This document shows positions 10,601 to 19,218 of a stretch of 64,000 bases of DNA, piece after piece. The position numbers were made by a program, and so were the translations under genes. The notes beneath the pieces are model-generated. The model saw only the letters and a program-made list of their open reading frames with translations, had not been told where the DNA came from and ran no database searches. How positions within the stretch are numbered: the stretch's first letter is position 1; the number at the start of each line of letters is the position of its first letter. This DNA is from Bacteroidota bacterium (GTDB taxonomy: Bacteria; Bacteroidota; Bacteroidia; Chitinophagales; Chitinophagaceae): the NCBI GenBank assembly GCA_023415275.1, contig JAEZLJ010000086.1:28522-92521 (forward strand), given 5' to 3'.

Positions 10601-13600
10601 ATCCACCACTGTGGAAGTAGGCACTTCGGCCAATGATGTATTTGTGATCAACGAGGTGCGTAAGCCTGGAAAGAATGATAAAAAGCCGGAGGTATCCACT
10701 GACTATACCTCGCTGAACCAGGAAAAAAGAACATGGAAGTACAGCGCATCAGAATCAGACAGGGGTGGTTATGGTGTATCATACTTTTTTGTGAAGGACA
10801 ACAGGTTTTACCAATTCAATGACATCATCAGCATTCCATGGTCGAACAAACAATTGCAGGTGCAGTATGAAACTTTCCGTGACAAGACCCTACCGGGAAG
10901 TGAAGAGAAATGGAAAGTAAAGATCACAGGATACAAGAAAGAATCGGTGGCTGCGGAAATGCTGGCCAGCATGTATGATGCCTCCCTGGACCAGTTTAAA
11001 ATGCACCAATGGAGCATACCTGGTATATGGCCCGTATTTGCCAATTTATTTGCATGGAACGGAAGACAAAATTTTGCCGGTATTACATCGGAGGAAAGAT
11101 GGCAGGAGAATGATAGTTACAGGGATTTCAATAAAACCTATGACCGGTTGGATCTTGACCTTTATGGAGGAGGAGGTTTTTATAGGACGGAGAGTAGCAT
11201 GATGAAAATGGTTTCAAGAGCACCAGCCGCTGCCATGCTGGAAGGAAAGGTATCAGGTGTGCAAGTCCAACAGAATGCTATAGCAGACTCTAGTAGAATG
11301 GATGAAGTAGTGGTAACCGGTGTTGGTGTTAAACCTGCGTCTGCAGCGCCATCTGACAATACCATACAGCCCCGACGCAACTTCAATGAAACAGCCTTCT
11401 TTTTCCCTGACCTGAGAACAGATAAAGATGGGACTATAGAATTTTCTTTTACTATGCCTGAGGCCGTGACCCGCTGGAAGCTGCAAACACTGGCTCATAC
11501 CAAAGAGCTGGCCTTTGGACTATCTCAAAAAGAACTGGTAACTCAAAAGGAATTGATGGTGCAGCCCAATGCTCCCCGTTTCCTCCGCCAGGGCGACCAT
11601 ATGGAATTCACTACCAAGATCGTTAACCTATCTGACAAGGAATTGACAGGACAGGTGCAGTTGGAGTTGATAGATGCTACCACCAATCAATCGGTTGACG
11701 GATGGTTCATGAATACCTTCCCTAACCAGTTCTTTACCGTGGCAGCCGGGCAAAGTGAACCCGTGAATTTTCCTATACAGGTGCCCTTTCAATTCAGCAA
11801 TGCATTGATATGGAGGGTAACTGCCCGTGCAGGCAATTTATCAGACGGGGAAGAAAATGTATTGCCTGTACTTACCAACAAAGTCCTGGTAACAGAAACG
11901 CTTCCTATGGCCATGCGTGGAACCGGTACTAAAACTTTCAGCTTTGACAAATTGCTTCATGCTGGTGAAAGCGAGACCTTGCAACAGCATGGCTTAACGG
12001 TAGAATATACTTCCAATCCTGCCTGGTATGCAGTGCAGGCACTTCCCTACCTGGAAGACTATCCTTATGAATGTGCAGAGCAAACATGGAACCGCTATTT
12101 TGCCAATGCACTGGCACAAAAGATCGCTGCTTCCACACCAAGGCTAAAAGAAATATTTGAACGCTGGAGGATTGCAGATACATCTGCCTTGCTTTCCAAC
12201 CTGGAGAAGAACCAGGAATTAAAATCTGCCTTACTTGAAGAAACGCCATGGGTGCTGCAGGCGCGCAATGAAACGCAACAGAAAAAGAACATTGCGCTAT
12301 TGTTTGATATGGTGCACATGCAACAGCAACTGAATAAACACCTGGACAAGCTAAGACAAATGCAAAGTTCCAATGGTGGCTTTGTTTGGTTTACCGGTGG
12401 TCCGGATGACAGGTATATTACCCAATATATTCTTTCAGGCATTGGCCATTTGATGAAGTTGGGCGGTGATGGCCAGCCGCTAACTTCCATTACCTCTGCT
12501 GCCATACCTTACCTGGACAAGCAGATCACAGAACAATATAACAGGTTGGTAAAAAGCAAGGCCGATCTGAGCAAACAACAGGTTGGCTATTACGAGATTC
12601 AATACCTGTACATGCGCAGCTTTTTTAAACAGTACACCATCAGCCAGGCCGCCCAACCAGCACATGCCTTTTACCTTAAGCAGGCAAAGCAGTACTGGAT
12701 GAAGCAGCCATTGTACCTGCAGGGAATGATTGCCCTGGCGTTGCATCGCATGGGAGATCAACAGGCGGCTGATGCTATTATTAAATCAATAAAAGAGAGA
12801 GCCATCAACAATGAAGAACTAGGCATGTATTGGAAGGACAATCATTATGGCTATAGCTGGTTCTGGTGGTATGCACCCATTGAAACACAATCATTGATGA
12901 TAGAAGCATTCCAGGAAATTGGAAACAATAAAGAGGCAGTAGAAGATATGAAGACCTGGCTGCTAAAAAATAAGCAAACCAATAACTGGGGCACTACGAA
13001 AGCTACAGCGGAAGCCTGCTATGCCTTATTGCTTCAAGGAAACGACTGGTTGAAAGCGCAACCCGAAGTGACCATTAAACTGGGAAACACTAATATCTCA
13101 AACAGCAATGAACCTACCGAAGCAGGAACCGGTTATTTCAAACGCTCTATTGAACCAGCAAGCATTCAACCGGCAATGGGCAATATAAGCCTGACCGTTC
13201 AGAATGCATCGCCATCGGCCAACCAGTCCGCTAAAGCACCCTCCTGGGGCGCTGTGTACTGGCAGTATTTTGAAGACATGGATAAGATAACAGCCGCAGC
13301 CACTCCATTGCAATTGACCAAAAAACTATTCATTGAAAAGAATACCGACCGTGGGCCAGTTTTATCTCCAGTGCAGGAAGGCAGTGAACTAGCTGTAGGC
13401 GATAAGATAAAGGTCCGCATCGAACTGAGAGTGGACAGGGATATGGAATATGTTCACATGAAGGATATGCGTGCCTCATCGCTTGAACCTGTGAATGTAT
13501 TAAGCGGTTATCAATACCAGGGCGGCCTGGGTTATTACCAATCCACCAAGGATGCCAGCACCAACTTTTTCTTTAATTATTTGCGCAAAGGCACCTATGT

Positions 13601-13739
13601 TTTTGAGTACCCATTATTTGTGACGCATGCAGGTAGCTTCAGCAATGGCATTACCACCATTCAAAGCATGTATGCTCCTGAATTCAGTGCACACAGCGAG
13701 GGGATCAAGATCACGGTGGCCCAGGCAGCAGGAAAGTAA
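7614..13739 (+). CDS. alpha-2-macroglobulin family protein, exported, with intact thioester motif
   Basis: Bacterial alpha-2-macroglobulins are periplasmic or envelope proteins thought to trap foreign proteases through a reactive thioester. The 2041-residue product starts with a signal peptide (VLLLICTVFFSLKSFSQ). It then has a long helical N-terminal region, an MG2-like domain near residue 603 (FFFTDRSIYRPGQTVYFKG), further MG-type beta domains, the A2M domain near 1256-1300 (FFPDLRTDKDGTIEFSFTMPE) and the thioester motif CAEQ at residues 1487-1490. An alpha-toroid TED-like domain follows (SSNGGFVWFTGGPDDRYIT). Between the MG domains and the A2M domain, residues about 1208-1241 read like a SusC-type plug (EGKVSGVQVQ, then DEVVVTGVGV). 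The pbpC partner seen in Proteobacteria is absent. A second possible start is the ATG at 7623. Confidence 0.93.
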   Translation: MIKMNKYDMRPATYLVLLLICTVFFSLKSFSQMKNYDAAWAKVEDLVQKKNLPQSALTEVKKIYTQAKKDKQPAQVIKSLVYMVRLQQYNRENNLLLSIKDIEKEITMQNEPAASMLNSLLAGLYWQYFQENRWKLYGRTNTVDFKKDDIATWTMEDLHQKISELYLASIKKEALLKQTRLEPYDAIIIKGNSRSLRPTLYDLLAHRALEYFTNNERDIKKPAYAFEISQVEAFAPAATFVKQTFPTKDSLSLEHKALLIYQDLIAFHLHDKDARALMDVDIERISFVHEHSVHEAKDSLYVAALENLVNKGNGKNLASQASYLLAAFYQQQGAAYDPLKDTTHRYDLVKARQILENVVKDSSVKNEGWVNSVNLLQQLQHPSFSFQVEKVNQPAQPFRSLVTYQNVNTLYFRIIQSTAALKKLLEQRGDDSAYWNAILKADPVRSWKQELPETNDLQKHYTEIKMDALPLGEYILLASPNEQFNKKKSGLGSLLFHVSNISYINQDNQYYVLHRESGKPLSKAMVQVFKREYDYKTQLYTKTVIGNYETDKNGNFEIPEPKERKYETYFLDITYGKDHLALNDEVYNYYRYYDDTADEEDAEVKVFFFTDRSIYRPGQTVYFKGIALTKTKSGNSIATNYKTNIFLEDANSDDIDSLAVTTNEFGSFSGKFQLPANSLNGQFRIHEDENDNEYAFSVEEYKRPRFYVDFEKQKDNYQVGDTIQVTGFAKAYAGNTVDGANVSYRVVRQARFLYPWMSYKMWLPPAPPMEIAHGETSTDKEGKFNIHFTAIPDRKLNKETEPLFDYVVYADVADINGETRSGEKKISAGYRSLLLKLNLDDKVNVDSFKKISIRAENMNGESLSTPITLTIAKLVPEKRLIRNRFWRQPDQFVISKEEYLQYFPHDEYSNETEYKSWAKESLVFTISDTTKKNGELPLYHPFTPGYYELSFTVKDKNGEDIKLVKYLELYDPNGKEFNKPRYLWARGSEHPIEPGESTTVEVGTSANDVFVINEVRKPGKNDKKPEVSTDYTSLNQEKRTWKYSASESDRGGYGVSYFFVKDNRFYQFNDIISIPWSNKQLQVQYETFRDKTLPGSEEKWKVKITGYKKESVAAEMLASMYDASLDQFKMHQWSIPGIWPVFANLFAWNGRQNFAGITSEERWQENDSYRDFNKTYDRLDLDLYGGGGFYRTESSMMKMVSRAPAAAMLEGKVSGVQVQQNAIADSSRMDEVVVTGVGVKPASAAPSDNTIQPRRNFNETAFFFPDLRTDKDGTIEFSFTMPEAVTRWKLQTLAHTKELAFGLSQKELVTQKELMVQPNAPRFLRQGDHMEFTTKIVNLSDKELTGQVQLELIDATTNQSVDGWFMNTFPNQFFTVAAGQSEPVNFPIQVPFQFSNALIWRVTARAGNLSDGEENVLPVLTNKVLVTETLPMAMRGTGTKTFSFDKLLHAGESETLQQHGLTVEYTSNPAWYAVQALPYLEDYPYECAEQTWNRYFANALAQKIAASTPRLKEIFERWRIADTSALLSNLEKNQELKSALLEETPWVLQARNETQQKKNIALLFDMVHMQQQLNKHLDKLRQMQSSNGGFVWFTGGPDDRYITQYILSGIGHLMKLGGDGQPLTSITSAAIPYLDKQITEQYNRLVKSKADLSKQQVGYYEIQYLYMRSFFKQYTISQAAQPAHAFYLKQAKQYWMKQPLYLQGMIALALHRMGDQQAADAIIKSIKERAINNEELGMYWKDNHYGYSWFWWYAPIETQSLMIEAFQEIGNNKEAVEDMKTWLLKNKQTNNWGTTKATAEACYALLLQGNDWLKAQPEVTIKLGNTNISNSNEPTEAGTGYFKRSIEPASIQPAMGNISLTVQNASPSANQSAKAPSWGAVYWQYFEDMDKITAAATPLQLTKKLFIEKNTDRGPVLSPVQEGSELAVGDKIKVRIELRVDRDMEYVHMKDMRASSLEPVNVLSGYQYQGGLGYYQSTKDASTNFFFNYLRKGTYVFEYPLFVTHAGSFSNGITTIQSMYAPEFSAHSEGIKITVAQAAGK

Positions 13740-13758
13740 ACAATAGCTTATAACACTG

Positions 13759-13791
13759 AAAAGCCCTCCACCTTACGGTGAGGGCTTTTTT
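13759..13791 (+). terminator. terminator after the macroglobulin gene
   Basis: AAAAGCCCTC pairs with GAGGGCTTTT around a short loop, followed by further T residues. Confidence 0.8.
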
Positions 13792-13848
13792 CATTACAAG
13801 GTATGTCACCAGGCAGAACTTAATATTTTACCAGAGAAGACCCTGCCC

Positions 13849-13856
13849 TAACTTTG
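13849..13856 (+). promoter_or_regulatory. -7 promoter box abutting the 13861 start
   Basis: TAACTTTG is a perfect TAnnTTTG match. Only 4 nt separate it from the ATG, so the transcript should be leaderless or nearly so. No clear -33 TTG is visible at the expected distance. Confidence 0.6.
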
Positions 13857-13860
13857 ATGC

Positions 13861-14940
13861 ATGCATGTGGATTGTCTGATCATAGGCCAGGGAATATGTG
13901 GTACAATGCTATCCTGGTTTCTTCATAAGGAAGGAAAAACTTTTTTGGTGTTTGATAATCACAAAGAAGACTCTTCTTCCAGGGTAGCGGCCGGAATCAT
14001 TAACCCTATTACCGGGCGCCGGTATGTAACTACCTGGATGATAGATGAAGTGATGCCTTATGCCATTGACACGTACAGGGCTATGGAAACCTTCCTGCAG
14101 GCCAACCTGGTGTATGAAAAAAGCATTATTGATTTCTTTCCCTCTGTCCAAATGCTCAATGCCTTTGTAGAGCGGATCGAAGAAAATGACACCTACCTGC
14201 ATTCCTATCCCAACCAGAACCAGTTCAATCAATTCTTTCATTATGACTTTGGCTGTGGAGAGATCAGGCCCTCTTACACCATCCAGTTATCATTGCTGCT
14301 CGATCTGTGGAGGCAACAACTAAACCAATGGAATGCATTACGGGAAGAGGAATTCACAACCGGAGAGGTTCATATTGATGAAGACCATATACGCTACCAG
14401 GATATTACTGCAGACAGGATCATATTTTGTGATGGAGTGAATGCAGCTACCAATCCATGGTTTCGTTTGCTGCCATTTGCACCCAACAAAGGAGAAGCCA
14501 TGATCATTGAGGCGAAGGAGCTGTATAACGGGCACATTTTTAAAAAAGGATTGATGCTCGTGCCCCTGCCTGCTCCAGGCCTTTATTGGGTGGGTTCCAA
14601 TTATCAATGGGAGTTTACCGATGATCAACCCTCTGAACAATTTTATAAACAAACAGCCAACCTGCTGCAAAACTGGTTAAAGGTGCCCTTTACCATTGTA
14701 GATCATAAGGCTGCTATCCGACCTGCCACGGTAGAACGACGACCTTTTGTGGGCATGCATCCCGTATTCCCCCGCATTGGCATTTTGAATGGCATGGGTA
14801 CTAAAGGCACTTCCTTAGCTCCTTTCTTTGCCAACCAGCTCACACAATACATGGTGTATGATCTTCCTGTTTCAGATGAAGCCAATGTACACAGGTTCAG
14901 CAGGATCCTGTCCAGGAACGCAGGGAACGGTTATAGTTAA
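13861..14940 (+). CDS. FAD-dependent oxidoreductase (DAO/DadA-like)
   Basis: The 359-residue protein begins with a dinucleotide-binding beta-alpha-beta motif (DCLIIGQGICGTMLSWFL, residues 4-21) and continues with the DAO-family pattern (SRVAAGIINPITGRRY near 40-55, then a C-terminal AAIRPATVERRPFVG and GTKGTSLAPFFA). Such enzymes oxidise amines or amino acids with FAD in the cytoplasm; the substrate cannot be told from the sequence. The central segment keeps the GxVxWR-like topology only loosely. The start at 13861 is fixed by the promoter box 4 nt before it. The next gene begins 43 nt downstream but has its own perfect -7 box, so cotranscription is not required. Confidence 0.85.
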   Translation: MHVDCLIIGQGICGTMLSWFLHKEGKTFLVFDNHKEDSSSRVAAGIINPITGRRYVTTWMIDEVMPYAIDTYRAMETFLQANLVYEKSIIDFFPSVQMLNAFVERIEENDTYLHSYPNQNQFNQFFHYDFGCGEIRPSYTIQLSLLLDLWRQQLNQWNALREEEFTTGEVHIDEDHIRYQDITADRIIFCDGVNAATNPWFRLLPFAPNKGEAMIIEAKELYNGHIFKKGLMLVPLPAPGLYWVGSNYQWEFTDDQPSEQFYKQTANLLQNWLKVPFTIVDHKAAIRPATVERRPFVGMHPVFPRIGILNGMGTKGTSLAPFFANQLTQYMVYDLPVSDEANVHRFSRILSRNAGNGYS

Positions 14941-14970
14941 AAATAGTTGGTGCTAAAACCATCCAGTCAA

Positions 14971-14978
14971 TAAATTTG
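14971..14978 (+). promoter_or_regulatory. -7 promoter box abutting the 14984 start, with -33 TTG
   Basis: TAAATTTG is a perfect -7 box with TTG at 14947-14949, 21 nt upstream, which fits the Bacteroidota promoter layout. The first ATG comes 5 nt after the box, so a leaderless mRNA is expected. Confidence 0.65.
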
Positions 14979-14983
14979 AGCTC

Positions 14984-15406
14984 ATGATGGATACCATGAA
15001 TCAGAACAACGAGTCCATGTATGTGATCCCAGCCAGGTTTCGCAAGATGGAAAATATGCATATCATATTCTGGCTGTTGAAAGATGTGAGCTGGTGCATG
15101 ATCTGGAAACCATTAGGAGTAGCCATGATCATCCCTACCCTGCTTATAGCCATTATTATCTCCTGGCGTACCAGGGACATACGATCTGAACTGGCTCATA
15201 ACCTGGCCATTGTATTCTGGATCACTGCCAATGCCTACTGGATGATATCGGAGTTCCTCCATTTTGATACCATAACTGTGTGGAGGCATTTTGAAGGTAA
15301 ACACCTCGCATTGATTCCCTTTATCATTGGTATTGGAATATTAGCTAATTACTACCTGGTGCAAAGGCCCACCGAAGAGCGGGAAGCACAGGTAGTCACC
15401 TTATAA
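14984..15406 (+). CDS. small integral membrane protein of unknown function
   Basis: I do not recognise this 140-residue protein. It has a short charged N-terminus (ARFRKMEN) and about four hydrophobic segments: around residues 27-42 (IIFWLLKDVSWCMIW), 45-62 (VAMIIPTLLIAIIISW), 76-95 (LAIVFWITANAYWMISEFL) and 111-128 (LIPFIIGIGILANYYLV). A polar C-tail follows. The Trp- and His-containing loops give no catalytic signature. ATGs at 14984, 14987 and 14996 are all possible. With the -7 box ending at 14978, the first or second would be translated from a leaderless message. Confidence 0.75.
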   Translation: MMDTMNQNNESMYVIPARFRKMENMHIIFWLLKDVSWCMIWKPLGVAMIIPTLLIAIIISWRTRDIRSELAHNLAIVFWITANAYWMISEFLHFDTITVWRHFEGKHLALIPFIIGIGILANYYLVQRPTEEREAQVVTL

Positions 15407-15456
15407 CTGATCTATCATGATCTACGGCTCTTGATTTCTGTCTTATCTTCATTTTT

Positions 15457-17256
15457 ATGCATGAGCCATCTCCGGGAAAAACTTACCATGATTTAATTGA
15501 GAAACACCAGGCGCACCTCGGGCAGCTGTTAAAAAAGCGCAATCGCCTGGGATGGGCCAGGTTGTTTGTTTTCCTGGTGGCAGCTTTTATTGCTTACAAG
15601 CTATTTATTTCTGCTGGCCTCGCAGGCCTTATTCCTGTTGTTATTGGTTTCGGACTGCTGCTTTATCTTATTTCAATAGATGCAGCTAATAATCACCAGA
15701 TTGAAAATGCCAGGACATTAATAAAGATCAATGAAGAGGAACTGGAAATACGGGACGACAAATACAACAAAAGAGAAACAGGTAGTCGTTATGCCCCTGA
15801 GCTTCATGATTATGCCAATGACCTGGACCTGTTTGGCCATGCATCAGTATTCCAATGGCTCAATCGCTGTAATACAGAGCAAGGCCGTAAACTATTAGCC
15901 GAAAATCTATTGCAGCCCTTACCTGTTCCTATGATCTTAGCACGGCAGGAGGCTGTTAAAGAAATAACCCCGGAGATAGAATGGAGGCAGCAGCTTCAAT
16001 CTTATGCCATGCAAACGGCTATTACCGTGAAAACGCAGCAAAAGGCTGCCGCCTGGCTACAGGAAGAAGACATTCATTTTAAAAGCCCTGCCTGGAAACC
16101 TTTCTATATTATTTATTCCCTCATCACTCTTGGCACCCTTGTGGCCACCATTTTCGGATACATACCTATTCCCTTTTTCAGCTCATTATACCTTTTATAC
16201 TTTACCATTTCTATCATCTTAAGCCGACATACGGGTGGACCCTATGTGCAGCTTTCCGGCATTGTGGAAGAGATCAGCACACTTTATTACCTGGTAAAAT
16301 GGATAGAGGACAAACCATTCCAATCAACCCTGCTGAATCAATTGCAACAACAGGCAAGGACAGGTCAAGAAAAGGCAGCTGATAACATCAAGGACCTGAA
16401 AAAGATACTTGACCGTTTTGACCTCAGGGTAAGCATAGTGGGCAGGCTTTTCTTCAATGCCTTCCTCTTATGGGATGTTCGACAAATGATAGCCCTAAAT
16501 CACTGGCGCAGCAGGAACAGGCATCATCTGGATCATTGGTTTGACATGGTAGCTACCATGGAAGTGCTGCACACATTTTCAACGCTTCACTTCAATCATG
16601 GGGCTTGGGCATTCCCTACTTTCATAGATAAACACCTGGCGTTTGATGGGAAGGACCTGGGTCACCCTCTTATACCTGCAACCTCAAGAGTTACCAATGA
16701 TTTTGCTATTAATGGCGCTGGGGTCATAGGCCTGGTAACAGGTTCTAATATGGCCGGCAAGAGTACCTTCCTGCGTAGCATTGGATTGAATGTGGTACTA
16801 GCCCAGGCAGGATCACCCGTTTGCGCCAGTAGACTTACGCTTTCTCCTGTTCGTTTAATGAGCAGCATGCGCATTGCCGATAACCTGGCGGAGAACACTT
16901 CAACCTTCTATGCTGAATTAAAGAAATTGAAGACGATCATAGAAGCCGTCAACCGCCACGAGCGAGTATTTATATTGCTTGATGAAATATTGCGGGGTAC
17001 CAACTCAATGGATCGTCATAAAGGGTCAGAAGCATTGATAGCGCAGCTGGTGAAACAACATGCCGTAGCGGTAATAGCTACGCATGACCTGGAATTGGCG
17101 ACTATGGAAAACGAGTTGGCTGGGGCCATTGAAAACTATCATTTTGACGTACAGGTTGAAGGCGAAGAACTTTATTTCGACTATAAGCTGAAAGAAGGTA
17201 TTTGCACCAGCCTGAATGCTTCCATACTCATGAAAAAGATAGGTATAGAACTATGA
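15457..17256 (+). CDS. membrane-anchored MutS-like ATPase
   Basis: The C-terminal third is a MutS domain V ATPase: Walker A GSNMAGKST at residues about 429-437, the Walker B/D-loop stretch ILLDEILRGTNS near 505-516, and the ATHDLEL switch. The N-terminal mismatch-recognition and connector domains of MutS are missing. Two hydrophobic hairpins replace them (about residues 30-68, LFVFLVAAFIAYKLF; and about 213-255, FYIIYSLITLGTLVATIFGY), which predicts a protein fixed in the inner membrane. The 599-residue length fits the Bacteroidota MutS-related family, whose function is not known. Mismatch repair proper is unlikely. A variant -7 box TATCTTCA lies just before the ATG. Confidence 0.88.
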   Translation: MHEPSPGKTYHDLIEKHQAHLGQLLKKRNRLGWARLFVFLVAAFIAYKLFISAGLAGLIPVVIGFGLLLYLISIDAANNHQIENARTLIKINEEELEIRDDKYNKRETGSRYAPELHDYANDLDLFGHASVFQWLNRCNTEQGRKLLAENLLQPLPVPMILARQEAVKEITPEIEWRQQLQSYAMQTAITVKTQQKAAAWLQEEDIHFKSPAWKPFYIIYSLITLGTLVATIFGYIPIPFFSSLYLLYFTISIILSRHTGGPYVQLSGIVEEISTLYYLVKWIEDKPFQSTLLNQLQQQARTGQEKAADNIKDLKKILDRFDLRVSIVGRLFFNAFLLWDVRQMIALNHWRSRNRHHLDHWFDMVATMEVLHTFSTLHFNHGAWAFPTFIDKHLAFDGKDLGHPLIPATSRVTNDFAINGAGVIGLVTGSNMAGKSTFLRSIGLNVVLAQAGSPVCASRLTLSPVRLMSSMRIADNLAENTSTFYAELKKLKTIIEAVNRHERVFILLDEILRGTNSMDRHKGSEALIAQLVKQHAVAVIATHDLELATMENELAGAIENYHFDVQVEGEELYFDYKLKEGICTSLNASILMKKIGIEL

Positions 17257-17341
17257 ACATCACACCGGTAACACAATTAAGCTAAAACGGGCTGGCATAA
17301 TACCTCTCTCAGGGCCAACCCGGTAAAAAAGGTTTACCACT

Positions 17342-17349
17342 TATCTTTG
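17342..17349 (+). promoter_or_regulatory. -7 promoter box of aspS
   Basis: TATCTTTG is a perfect TAnnTTTG match, 33 nt before the aspS ATG. A small inverted repeat (GGTAAA and TTTACC) lies immediately upstream. Confidence 0.6.
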
Positions 17350-17382
17350 CCACTTTTAATCATAGAATCAACAGGGATCCTT

Positions 17383-19218
17383 ATGTTTCGTTCACATACT
17401 TGCGGAGAATTAAGATTAAATAATGCCAACAGCCAGGTGACACTGGCCGGGTGGGTGCAGACCGTTCGCAAATTCGGCTCTATCACCTTCGTTGACCTGA
17501 GGGACCGCTATGGCATCACGCAATTGCTTTTTGGAGAAGAGTTAAATGCCAAACTGGATGAAAATCCATTGGGCCGTGAATTTGTATTACAGGTTACGGG
17601 AACTGTCAATGAACGCTCTAATAAGAATAAAAATATTCCAACTGGTGATATTGAGATCAACGTTCAATCCTTTACTATTTTAAACAAATCAGCTGTACCA
17701 CCATTCACCATCCAGGATGATACGGATGGAGGTGATGACCTGCGTATGAAATACCGTTTCCTGGACCTCCGCAGGAATGCCGTAAAAAAGAATTTAGAGC
17801 TTCGTTATGCAGTGAACAGGGCTACAAGGGACTACCTGCACCAACAGGGCTTTATGGATATTGAAACCCCTTTCCTCATCAAAAGCACACCTGAAGGTGC
17901 CAGGGATTTCGTGGTACCCTCACGCATGAACCCTGGCCAGTTCTATGCATTGCCTCAATCGCCACAAACCTTCAAACAACTATTGATGGTAAGCGGTTAT
18001 GACCGGTATTACCAGATAGTGAAATGCTTCAGGGATGAGGACCTCAGGGCAGACCGCCAGCCAGAATTCACACAGATCGATTGTGAGATGGCCTTTGTGG
18101 AGCAGGAGGATATACTGAATATGTTTGAGGGTCTTATCAAGTATATTTTCAAGGCAGTAAAAGATATTGACTATACAGAACCTGTAGAACGCATGACATG
18201 GGAAGATGCCATGTGGAACTATGGAAATGACAAACCTGATATCCGCTTTGATATGAAGGTGGCCAACCTGAAGTCAGCATTCAATAAAGGAGGTTCTGTA
18301 GTTGCCACCGGAGATTTGATCAATGGAGCTGGCTTTGGCGTTTTTGACAATGCCGAAACTGTACTGGCTATTGCTGTTCCGGGAGCTTCTGAATATACCC
18401 GCAAGCAAATAGATGAATTGACAGATTGGGTAAAGCGTCCGCAGGTAGGTATGCAGGGCATGGTGAATATCAAATGCAATATGGATGGTACATTCAAAAG
18501 CAGCGTTGATAAGTTTTACTCTGAAGACAAATTAAAAGCTATTGCAGCCTTTGCCAATGCAAAGCCTGGCGATCTCATATTGATACTGGCTGGTGCCGAG
18601 GAAAGAACCCGCAAAGCCATCAGCGATCTAAGACTGGAACTGGGTGAGCGTTTAGGCCTGCGAAAGAAAAATGAATACAGGCTACTCTGGGTGCTGGACT
18701 TCCCCTTGTTTGAATATGCAGAAGAAGATAACAGGTGGGTAGCCCGTCACCATCCATTTACATCTCCTAAACCTAACCAGATAGATGTCATGATCAATAA
18801 CGATCCTGTCATCACCAATGCAGCAGAATACCTGAAACATCCTTATTCCAACATCAAGGCCAATGCGTATGACATGGTATTGAATGGAAATGAGATCGGT
18901 GGTGGCTCTATCCGCATCTATCAGAGGGAATTGCAGGAAAAGATGTTTGCAGCCCTTGGCATGTCTAAAGAAGAAGCCCTGCACAAGTTTGGTTTCTTAT
19001 TAGGTGCATTTGAATATGGTGCTCCGCCACACGGAGGAATAGCGTTTGGATTTGACCGCTTGTGTGCCATATTAGGCGGTAGTGAAAGCATCCGCGACTT
19101 TATTGCTTTCCCTAAGAACAACAGCGGCAGGGATGTGATGCTCGATGCTCCTTCCTCCATTGATGAAAAACAATTGCAGGAATTGCAGATCCAGCTAGAC
19201 CTGGATAAGAAAGGTTAA
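17383..19218 (+). CDS. aspS: aspartate-tRNA ligase
   Basis: AspRS charges tRNA-Asp with aspartate in the cytoplasm. The 611-residue product has the bacterial layout: an N-terminal OB-fold anticodon-binding domain (residues about 1-105, [21 protein letters not shown]), a class II catalytic core with motif 2 ([18 protein letters not shown], about 216-233), an inserted GAD domain (about 290-420), and motif 3 ([15 protein letters not shown], about 550-564). The ATG at 17383 is chosen over an upstream in-frame start at 17347, because that would overlap the -7 box. Its stop codon overlaps the stop of the convergent methyltransferase gene, and its probable terminator lies inside that gene. Confidence 0.97.
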   Translation: MFRSHTCGELRLNNANSQVTLAGWVQTVRKFGSITFVDLRDRYGITQLLFGEELNAKLDENPLGREFVLQVTGTVNERSNKNKNIPTGDIEINVQSFTILNKSAVPPFTIQDDTDGGDDLRMKYRFLDLRRNAVKKNLELRYAVNRATRDYLHQQGFMDIETPFLIKSTPEGARDFVVPSRMNPGQFYALPQSPQTFKQLLMVSGYDRYYQIVKCFRDEDLRADRQPEFTQIDCEMAFVEQEDILNMFEGLIKYIFKAVKDIDYTEPVERMTWEDAMWNYGNDKPDIRFDMKVANLKSAFNKGGSVVATGDLINGAGFGVFDNAETVLAIAVPGASEYTRKQIDELTDWVKRPQVGMQGMVNIKCNMDGTFKSSVDKFYSEDKLKAIAAFANAKPGDLILILAGAEERTRKAISDLRLELGERLGLRKKNEYRLLWVLDFPLFEYAEEDNRWVARHHPFTSPKPNQIDVMINNDPVITNAAEYLKHPYSNIKANAYDMVLNGNEIGGGSIRIYQRELQEKMFAALGMSKEEALHKFGFLLGAFEYGAPPHGGIAFGFDRLCAILGGSESIRDFIAFPKNNSGRDVMLDAPSSIDEKQLQELQIQLDLDKKG

